From assembly GCA_903813345.2 (NCBI GenBank), contig CAIIXF020000001.1, positions 28,631,915-28,695,914 of the forward strand: a stretch of 64,000 nt of DNA, given 5' to 3'. Below the pieces are notes generated by a model that ran no database searches, was not told the DNA's origin, and saw only the letters and a list, made by a program, of their open reading frames with translations. The stretch's first letter is position 1; every line of letters begins with the position of its first letter. The position numbers and the translations under genes were made by a program. This DNA is from Owenia fusiformis. Its lineage: Eukaryota > Annelida > Polychaeta > Sabellida > Oweniidae. Of this stretch, positions 37,741 through 47,500 are shown piece after piece.

Positions 37741-37926
37741 GAGTAACTAGTTAATATGCTCATGAACACGACGTCGTGTAGTTACTAATGAAGACACTCT
37801 GACTCCTCCCACTTATTACTGTCTAGGGGTTTATCTTCTCTTAAAAACAACCTTTCTACAAGAATTGTTCTTTAACGATTAGAATCATAAGGCACTGGAA
37901 GTATGATTTGTGGGACACCTTGGAAG
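37741..37926 (+). promoter_or_regulatory. Candidate promoter and untranslated exon 1 of the neuropeptide gene
   Basis: A TTAAAA (37841-37846) that could act as a TATA-like box precedes a short stretch ending in the strong donor GGAAG|GTAAGT (donor at 37927). The next convincing acceptor on this strand precedes the neuropeptide ATG at 43152. Upstream is a perfect 14-bp palindrome, ACACGACGTCGTGT (37766-37779), containing GACGTC. The link to the peptide gene is an inference. Confidence 0.25.
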
Positions 37927-38339
37927 GTAAGTCGATTGCTAGTACTGTCATTGTTGAAATAATCTGAATTTAAGTCAGTGGCACTTTGTTTGAATATAGG
38001 TACAATACAATTAGTACAATAAATAAGTACAATGAATTTGAGATTTGGAGCTTTATTTTGCTATAATTGGATCTTATAACCTGATGAAAAGCAAATTATA
38101 TCTTAAAATACATCTCTTTTTAAATTACATTGATAAATAGTCAAAAATGGCGATCCTCAATGAAAAAAGCCGGATTGAAATGTTTTCAACCATTAGTGAT
38201 TTAATTTTGAACTGAAATTTAAAACAACTGATTTATAGATAGGAAAATAATAACCTAAAATTACTGAACAAAAACGGGCATTCTGTAACTCACCTCATTT
38301 GCAGATGAGAAGTTCCAAAATTTAGGCGACTGATTATAC

Positions 38340-38440
38340 TAACAAGGCATTAACATGCAAAATGTCACTACCTCCCATTTGTTACAGACGCACTGAAACA
38401 CTGTCCACAAAAAAACACTTGTGGCGGGCGGGTGACATTA
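38340..38440. repeat. Interspersed repeat, GTGACATTTTGCATGTTAATG family, copy 4 (inverted)
   Basis: Contains AAGGCATTAACATGCAAAAT and CCCATTTGTTACAGAC, matching the copies near 5054, 14581 and 27660, with a GTGGCGGGCGGGTGACAT tail. Confidence 0.55.
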
Positions 38441-39870
38441 AAGGGCATCAACTATTTACTTAGTTGTGTGACGGCTTATATCAAAATATATTGTACTGTA
38501 TTTGTTGCACACATTTACGAGGAGATTTTCGTTTTTTGCACTGTCTGTAAAATAATGATGCTCTTAACAATGCACTGACAGACAGTTGGAACTGGCACCA
38601 GATTAATCCCAAGATCTGGAATTGTATCGTTTTCGTAAAACGAAAACGCGTGTTTGTGTTCATTGAAATATAACATTGTCTATCTAACAGAATATTGCAA
38701 GGCAGAACAATTTTGATCTATCATTTCTATCTGAAACGTTTTACACATTTTGCATCATTCAGATCTATTGACGAGCTGCAGGTTATACATCATTATAATT
38801 TAATTTACGGTGTTATCTAGGCAGAGATCGGATCAGAGTGCTTGAATTAGTTTATCTTGGGAGACGAACTGTCAAGTTTTGAGAAATTCCCATAATTAAA
38901 GTCAAGGAACTTTTTACTTATTTTTGTTTAGTTCAATATGATCACCGAAATCAGGTCACTGTGACCTAAAATGTCATTTAACTGACTGAGCAATTTTGGT
39001 GACAAATAACTGCATTGAATGATTATTGTTTGATAATTTGAATTAATCACATTTTAGTTGGAACTTTAAATAATCAAAGGGAATATAATTTCAAGACTTA
39101 CAATTGCCTCTCTTTAACTCAATGGCGATTATGGAGTCTCTGAACCAAAAAGTCATTCAGACCGTGCACCGGCGATTTATAAGCCTGGGAGTAAAGGGTA
39201 GTAAAGTGTTTGTTGTACTAATAAGTTCAATCGATACATCACCGTTTGTAGTCGACTGCATCGTCAAATTGTTCTGAATGTGAAATCAAATGACTCTGAC
39301 AAACAGCTTTTTGCTTTAAAAAGTCGACTTGATATAATGGACTTTAGAATGCAATTCGTTCGTCAATTCAGAAAAACGATACGATTCTACATTTTTGATG
39401 TTTTATCAAATTACCTAACTTTATTGGGAATAGATTTATATTAATGGAGATGATTCCATACTCGGATAGTGTGTTTTAATTCATCTAAAAATAGCATAGA
39501 CTATGGTAATGGACTGCTTATTAATACCCTTTGCATTCGTTTGACTTCACTTCTTAAAAGAGAGCTTCGTAGTTTAACTAGACTCTGCACGCAGGGTAGC
39601 TTATTAAACGACGGGCAATATATTTATGACAGTTGCCATAAATAACAGAGTTCATGTCATAATTTAAAATGACAACTCAAAGAAATCAAACAAATCAAAC
39701 AATAATATTTTAAGGATGAAGAGTAATTTTTCTTTCAAGTTTCAACGTACAAAATTGGCCATGGGTCATTACGAAACGATTCTCATTTTGAATAAAGTCA
39801 ATGCCATATAACTAATATGTGAAAGAATGTATTAAAGTGATTTACTCTTAAACAATTCTTTGATAGTAAG

Positions 39871-40500
39871 TACAGGATGGTCCAAAAAACGTTCATGTTT
39901 TTATTTAGGTTGAATTTTAATTATGCATTTTTATTATACATATTTAAGGCTTTAAGCCATGGGGTGCATTGTGGAGACTGATATCATTTATCCAAGGTGT
40001 TGTTTCAAACTTTGCTGAGTTTAGGAAACAACCCCTGATGTGAATGAATCAGCTACAATGCATTTTTCTTGGTCTGAAATTCTTTTCATACATTGCAAAG
40101 CATTTTTTACGAAATCACCTAAAAGATACGAAATCACAAAAGAACGTATTTCAATGAAACGTTTTGGAAATTGCCAAAGTATCAATTTCAATCTGTAGAG
40201 TCAAGTTGTCACCTTGACAATTCTTCAACAAATGACCTTGAGTGCTTTTTTGTATATAATGCAGTGCAGTTATGTGATACTGTGTTTCGGATTGGCTGGA
40301 ATCGGACACACCTTGCCTAACTTTGTGCGAATCAAAAACAGTTTTAAATTAATGAAGATACAAAATCACTTTTATTCCTAAAATGGGATCAAAAAGTATT
40401 CAGTTTTTTTAATAATGAGAAAAGTTAACTGACACAAGGGGTCTAAATGAAAATATATAGCTGTAAGGATAATTTTTAGCCCACCCTGTACTTTAAAAAG
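39871..40500. mobile_element. Mariner-like non-autonomous element with TACAGG(A/G)TGG ends
   Basis: Left end TACAGGATGGTCC and right end GCCCACCCTGTA are imperfect inverted repeats, bounded by TA dinucleotides as in Tc1/mariner elements. The interior includes the 40080-40290 segment shared with 20785-22065. No transposase is visible. Confidence 0.5.
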
Positions 40501-41647
40501 ATCGAATAATATACAAAGGCTGTTATTTTGCAGCACCAGGGTCCAAATTTAGGTCACTACGTCCTACTTTCATTGATTTCAATTCAATTTAATTTTAACA
40601 TATTATGTACATCTCTTATAGGAAAGTGTTTTGGTGTGGAAACTGTCTTTGGTCAATATTTTTAAACGTCTATTCATTCAATAGCTGCACACCCTACCTT
40701 GGACTATAAATTCATCGCCACTCTTGGTAATTGATCACTGTTTTCCCAAATTATGCCAATTGGATTATCAAATAATTCTGATAAACTGTATTCGTTACAA
40801 GGAAGTGTGCACTAATTAATACTCTCCTTTGTCAAGTCCGAAAATGACCACATATTTGACCATAGTTGATCTAAATTAACCAAATTAAAATAGCTCCCTG
40901 TGGAAAGGCTCGTGGTGGTGTAGGATTGCAAATATAGTCTATTAGACAAAATCCGTTTTTGATATTCTTTCCTAAATCAGTAGATTGGATACTGCTGTCA
41001 AAGAAGAAATTTTGAAAATCGCTTTTGGAGAGTTAACTAAAGATAAAATAAAAAGAAAAAATAATTTTCACGTAGACAATTTGCTTTATTTGACAAAAAT
41101 TGATAGGGTTTTTGGAAACAACACGTTTATAGGTCTTCCTCAAAATTATCTCGAGAAACATAAAACCGGAGAAATCCACTAAAAATTACAAGTTCAGATT
41201 CTGTGACTTTTTTATTCACAAATCCAATCTTAAAGCCTGATTAATATTAAATATTGTAGTTTTCAATACGAAAATAAACTTTTGTAAATACTGTGTACAA
41301 AGGTATGTCAATGTCTAATTTGACCTTAAACCACAATATCCTATGACATAAAAATGACCTTTTAGGACGAGTCGTCAATATGTTTCTGTTGAATCTAACA
41401 CACCTGAAATTAGTAGGAGGATTGAACCTGCTAAACATGGAATAAGGGAAATGGTTGAAATAAGGGATTTCTACTCAATATGTTATTGTCTCAAAAAGTA
41501 TCGTAAATAGATAAATTTTATGAAGTTATCAGAATTGACACTCATCTTAAATGAAATTGGGATTGGTTGCGTTAAATTGAATTATATCATTCCAATAAAG
41601 AAATTGTTAAGTTCTTGGAAAACCAAACTGAGAGGGCACGCGCATAG

Positions 41648-42855
41648 TAATCCCCGGGGGTCATAGCACACGTTTGCGTTCTCTTAAAAACGATGTAAAA
41701 ACGCAATTGTTCAACATCTGAAAAATACAATTAAACCATAGTGCAAAGAATGCCTTCCTAAAACCATGTTATTACTTTAATGTCGGCATAGTGTCGCAGA
41801 ATGCAATATTAAAGAGAAGACTAAGAGCACCAGGTTGCATTTCCCTCAAACATTATGAGAGATTACAACCCTCTGTCAGTTCATTTTTAGATTGATAGTT
41901 TGAATATAGAAAGATGTGATGAATATCAGAATGTACCTAAACACTCCATTAACCTTTCTATCAAGAGAGCAAGGCACACGTGTTCAACAATACCCCGATC
42001 GACATAGCTGGTGATTGTTAGCATCAAATTCTTTTACAATAAAATAATGAAATCAAACTAATTGTGCTTGTATATTGACATCTATGTGATTCAATAGTTT
42101 TTTCGATCAGCTGAAAATCATTGTCAAATTAACACAAGAGTCGGAATCTTAAGATTGGTGTGTTTAATGTAGAAATATCAAGGGGTATCAAAATTGTCCC
42201 TTCAAGTCAGACGTGTTATTAATTAATATCTTGAAGCAAGTGGAATTTGATGTTCATCGTTAGATTATCAATCAGTGCTTTCAATTTCTATTCCAATAAT
42301 GTACGTAACGGGGACTATATTAGTAAGTTACAATTAAAGTAGTAACAGCAGTATACAATCTTTGTAGCTCAACAATGTGTCCATTATACTATTTGAAAAC
42401 TATGCGGATGATGTACGTATGAATATGAACGTTGTTAGAGATAGGCACAATCATGTTTATCAAAATAGAAAGGAAGATACACTTTTAAACGTGTACGTGA
42501 ACGCGTATAATTATGCTCCTCTGTGGATTAGTTTGTATTGTTTACTTGACCGATTGAGTATAAAGGTATACGGAAAAGGATTGTAATTATAGGTCCCTTG
42601 GAAAGTGAATTGAGAGCGGGATTGAGAGCGAGACAATAATCCCCGGGGGTCGAAATATAACACGTTCACGTACACACGGGTGTTAAGCCACGATGATACC
42701 ATGAGCACATGCCTTGAGGATCCGCGTTGTTTGAACCTACCGCCGAGCTCACTTATACATCAAGACCCGTTACACAGTCATGATACCGCCGAGCAAGCTC
42801 ATTGTATCATCGGGTCTGCTTTACCCCCGTGGTACAGGTTCTCTTAAAAACGTTT
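41648..42855. promoter_or_regulatory. Repeated motif cluster upstream of the neuropeptide exon
   Basis: TAATCCCCGGGGGTC followed by CACGTT occurs at 41648 and 42636. GTTCTCTTAAAAACG occurs at 41678 and 42838, and its core TTCTCTTAAAAAC also at 37836. TACCGCCGAGC occurs at 42738 and 42784, and a relative (TACCGCGAGCTC) at 43469 just after the coding exon. These could be duplicated cis-elements or fragments of an old repeat. Confidence 0.3.
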
Positions 42856-43151
42856 TACTTAATTTCCCTATTGTTAACTAGATAGGACTACAGCTGTCAG
42901 CAAACAGACCTAGATAGCATTTGCTACACCTTTAATATGTCTGTTGCCCTCACACCTTGTATGTGGCCTGACTGAATGTAGGGTAATTTGGATTTAATCT
43001 GAATTTGTCATAAATGAGAGAGGTTGGAAAACGAGAACCAAATATGTTTTCATCGTCACAACTGCCACACCGAATCAATACCATGGACATGAATACTATA
43101 ATGTAAAATGCATGCGCCCTTTTAAAATAATAATGCAATATTTTCCTCCAG

Positions 43152-43466
43152 ATGACTATGGTACAGATGTGCATCGTTTTGATCTCCATCATGCTATGTG
43201 TGAACACAGTCTGCTGCTTCCCTTACGACGAAGAGCGGGACATGCACGCAATTTGGTCTCAAAAGCGAACCCCGATGTCCCTCAACCAAGACCTAAACGT
43301 GGTTGCCAGAATTTTGGACATTGAATCCCAAAGAAAAATTTTGAGGAGATTGAAAGACAGACAAAAATCCTTGCAACGATTGGGAAAAAGAACCGAGCCA
43401 AAATCCGAGCAAGAGAATTTTGAGGAACTTGTTCAAGAATTACGGGAAATCCTAGGCTATGCATAG
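43152..43466 (+). CDS. Neuropeptide precursor, ELH / CRF(DH44)-like
   Basis: A 104-residue secreted precursor. Residues 1 to ~22 are a hydrophobic signal peptide (MCIVLISIMLCVNTVCC). A spacer ends at KR (38-39). The predicted peptide is residues 40-77, starting TPMSLNQDL and ending SLQRL; G78 is the amide donor and KR (79-80) the next cleavage site. An acidic tail (81-104) follows. Aligned without gaps from M42 to the 36-residue Aplysia egg-laying hormone (from memory) I count 12 identities, including S-x-N-Q-D-L, and the same length to the amide. P-x-S-L also recalls CRF/DH44. Such peptides act on class B GPCRs to control egg laying, stress or fluid balance; the role here is inferred. TTTTCCTCCAG lies directly before the ATG, so the coding region appears to sit in one exon after a 5'-UTR intron, as in vertebrate CRH. 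Confidence 0.85.
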   Translation: MTMVQMCIVLISIMLCVNTVCCFPYDEERDMHAIWSQKRTPMSLNQDLNVVARILDIESQRKILRRLKDRQKSLQRLGKRTEPKSEQENFEELVQELREILGYA

Positions 43467-44132
43467 ATTACCGCGAGCTCAATAATACATCTACCAGGTT
43501 CCAACCCCGATATGCTTGTCAGAGGCTTGTGACGATGTACCATGGAAATATAGCGCTCGACGCCGTGAAAAGTGGCAATATGTTCCTCGTAGAATTCTAA
43601 TTGTACACTAGGGATAAATATCTCAACCAAAATGTAAAAACAAACGACTACCAATCAATGAAAATAGTAAACTAAAGAATCAACATTCAGAACGACACAT
43701 CTAACATAAGTTTGAGAGGGATGAAAACGCCATGCATCATCATAAGCGGTGTGCATGTCAAACACGTAGAACTTAGAGTGGTTAGTAGTGATTCTAGGCT
43801 AAGTCTACCTCCTTCATTTCAATTCAATATTCGGTGTCTCATTCGTCTCTATTTGCGTCAACGATGATCTGTTATCAACTAGGTGAGATTAGAATGGCTT
43901 TGTCCGCACAGGAAAGCTCTTGGTCTAGGCGATTAAAACAAAAGTAATGATATTATGAACATCGTCATCTTATAATCGATTGTCACAAGCCCACTCAAGA
44001 AACTACTCATCTTTGCCTAACTCTCTATTTTCTCTCTTACACATTTTTGCAAGTTTTTGGTAACGTGTCTAAAATTGATTTCCTATCTTATCTTGTATTT
44101 ACTATTTTGTATACTTGTGTAAATTAAAGCGA

Positions 44133-44138
44133 AATAAA
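44133..44138 (+). promoter_or_regulatory. Candidate poly(A) signal for the neuropeptide gene
   Basis: AATAAA about 670 nt downstream of the stop; no earlier AATAAA seen. Confidence 0.4.
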
Positions 44139-44461
44139 ATCTGAAATCATGATCTGGTATATATAAATTTATTGTTTATTTATAAATGTATAGATGTTAC
44201 ATGATGTTCTATTCAATATCGCCCTTATCACCCTCGGATTGTTTACAAATGTATATTAACATTACCATATTTATTTAGAAAACAATTTTTTCAATTAAAT
44301 AACTTATTTGTTCTTGGAATTCCATTAGTGTACTACTATACAGTTATAGATATACTTTGCATATAATTTTAATCTGAGATCAACACAGTATAGTTGTATA
44401 CTAGAACTTCGCTTGATTTCTGGAAAAGCTGCCAACATTAATTGACTTTGCCAATTTTATA

Positions 44462-44467
44462 TTTATT
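44462..44467 (-). promoter_or_regulatory. Candidate poly(A) signal for ETHE1
   Basis: TTTATT on the plus strand reads AATAAA on the minus strand, about 100 nt past the ETHE1 stop and ~325 bp from the neuropeptide gene's candidate signal on the other strand. Confidence 0.45.
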
Positions 44468-44568
44468 TTAATTGTTCAATGTATTGTTCTTAGCTTCAAC
44501 GGTCGGAATAGCAGTCGTCTCCATTTTGTTGTAGTTATTGTAGTTATTATATTGTTATTATGGATAGT

Positions 44569-47500
44569 TTATTCCTTAGTTGGAACCTCGTACAATCCAC
44601 ACACCATGTTGGCTGGTAGGCTCACATCTAAAACAAAACACCGATGTTTTATAAATAATTGTCCCCGTGGATCTTGTCTCCCTTCATTAGACCATGATTG
44701 GGTATTAACTGATCGCTAGGGAAAATAGTAAGTGTTAAGGTTCTTAGGTATAAAATTGATAGTGAAAACACTGAAAGAATTGCATTGATAGAACCGTCTT
44801 TTCTACATACACACCCTCCCCTTCATAAGTTTGGATAATTTTTCCATTGGACTTTGTGTGAAAGACCGTATCTGCGTTTTTAATTGAAACATCTAAAAAT
44901 GTTGCTGTAAAATACAAGACAATATGACATTTTCAGGTGACAGGCACCAGAATCGATAACAAAGACAAGACTTAACTTTGTAGTTTTGGACATTTTAGAA
45001 CAATAAAAAGTGTAGCATTTTGCGAAGTGTCAATTGTTCCAGATATATGAGCAATTGTGTATTTTGCCAAGGACGGCCTTGATTTTGCATAAGGATACAT
45101 GGACACGCGGTCCTAACTTCGACCGTTAATTTGAATTTTTGACCTACCGGATGTTTGAAAATCAAGGATTACGAGTCTCATACTGCACCGTTTTTCTTCA
45201 AACTTGTTCCATTCAAAGCATAACACAAATCCCTTTCTGATGGTACATTATTCTCTTCAACAGAGTCCCTACTTCCAGCGGCATTTTGGTCCCCAGCTGT
45301 AAGAAGGCCTTCTAACAGCTGGGGACCAAAACGCTGCTAGAACGAGGGACTCTTTACAATAAAGTAATGCACCGACAGAAAGGCAATTTTGTTTTGCTTT
45401 TAATGGTATAAGTTTTAAGAAAAACGGTGCAGTATGAGACTCGCAATCCCTGATTTTCAAGCACCTGGTAGGTCAAAAATTCAAATTAACGGTCGAAGTT
45501 AGGACCGCGTGATGAAGTAAACGGCAGATCGAGGCAAATTATTGACAACTATCGACAACTATGGTACGTGGAATGTCAGTCACGGATATCGGTACAAACC
45601 CTTATTGCTTCTACGCAACTGTTAGGGTCCTTACCCAGATAAAACATACCAATAGCTTTCAATCAACAAGGAAATAGTTTTAACATTATTATAAAGTCCA
45701 CTTTAATTAGTACTCGGTAAAAGTCATTGCAGTACGCTAAGAACATGTAAATAAAACTTTTGAGTTACCTATCTTTTTAGGGTAGGGTAACCCAAGATTA
45801 TCCATAATTTTGACGAATTCATCTACTTCTTTCGTGAGTCTTGGATTAAACCTTTTCTCTTCTCCTACAGTGGTGACAGTTCGACCTTAACATGTACAAA
45901 TTCAAAATTTACTTTGACTGTTTTGAACAGACATGGCATCATAAGCAACTCCGGACTAAACTACGTCGTTCAATGAGCTCGCTAAAAAATGCTCTTTTCA
46001 AAGGTTTTTAATATTTTTTCATGAAATTTTCACATAACATCCCAAAAATATCTGTAGTTATTGATTCGTAAACTATCAACATATCTAACATCTCCACACA
46101 CACACTAGTACACGTATGATAAAACTTTGGGAGGGAGCGGGTGACATTCTCAATCCAATGACGTGTCGCAAAAAGGTGGCGCATTTGTTTTTTAAGGGTA
46201 TCGCGTGAATGTAACTTTGATTTCCTGGATTATAAGATAATATTCTAATTAAAGTTATATATCATTTTAAAGCTGCTTCGATGAAGTTTTTAGATCAACT
46301 ACACTCCGTTTACGATTCTTGCGCGTTCTTTTTAAAAAAAGAGTTTTTGACTATAATACATATTTTTCGTCTTGATAAAGGTAGATGGAAGTTTTATTTC
46401 AAAGGATGAATTTTAATAAGCGTCCCATATTGTGACGTCATAGAGTTTGAAAAATAGAATCTGTTGACAGCGAGCTTTTTTGCTCATTTTTTTGTTACGT
46501 TCAACTTTTCAGGTGTACATTAAACAAAAAATACGAGACCAATCTTTAATAAATCATACATGATTATTTTGCTCCTAAACTCTAGTTTATTAATAAATAG
46601 TTGATTTTGTTCGCAAAAGTATGTGTTTTCTGTTGTATGTGGAAAAGTGGAGGACGAAAAGTTTTCAAAATTCATTAAAATATGGCTAATTTACGCCATT
46701 CGCCTATTTTCAAGCACAGCAACACGTATATTTATTTCACCTAAAATATCAATTGATTCGTGTTTTATGATGCTCCTATCCCATTGTTAATACATATACG
46801 ATATCAGAGTTATTCGCCTTAAATATTTTGAGATATAAAGGCAAATGTGGAGGACAAAAGGATTTCCATATGTGTACATTTTTCTCAAAAAACGTCACAT
46901 TCTGTGGTGTTAAAAAGCGAAAATGTGTAACAATGCGTGCGCGATCTTTTTGCGACGTGTCAATGTTAATGAAGAATTAGCAACATGAAATCTTTTACTG
47001 ACTTGACAATTATACCTTTATAATCATGAGCAGGATAGAGTTTTGTATCATCAGGTAAGGATAGGATGTTATCCCATACTGATTTGTACAACGTTGCAGC
47101 ACTTCCTTAAAAGGAAAATACATTAGTTTTAGTAGGATGGTTGTTATTAATTCTGACCTTATCAAGCATTGGTAACAAACATTGATAATTAAAAAGACAA
47201 AACCTTAGAGCTCCTTAGGAAATAAGATAATTAAGTCTTATTCAGGCTATTCTGAGTTGTAACACTACGCACCTTCTTGGAAGTCTGTTCTTCCACAACC
47301 ACGTATTAACAAGGCATCTCCGGTAAATACCATTCCAAGATCACGTAAAACATACGTCAAACATCCTGTCGAAAAATACAACATTTCTATCAACCACTTG
47401 TATTCGCGAATGCAACTTTCGGCTGTCGGCTACCGATCAACCTACTATTTTATGACCAAATCAATGGATATGAATGGAATAGTGGCAGGTACTATTTAAA

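Noticed and set aside
40985-41182. 65-codon ORF starting MDTAVKEE
   Set aside because: Looks protein-like but I recognise no family, and no clear splice or signal context supports it.
43112-43464. Alternative ORFs overlapping the neuropeptide exon on both strands
   Set aside because: The 104-aa frame alone has signal peptide, dibasic sites and amidation signal; the others are shadows.
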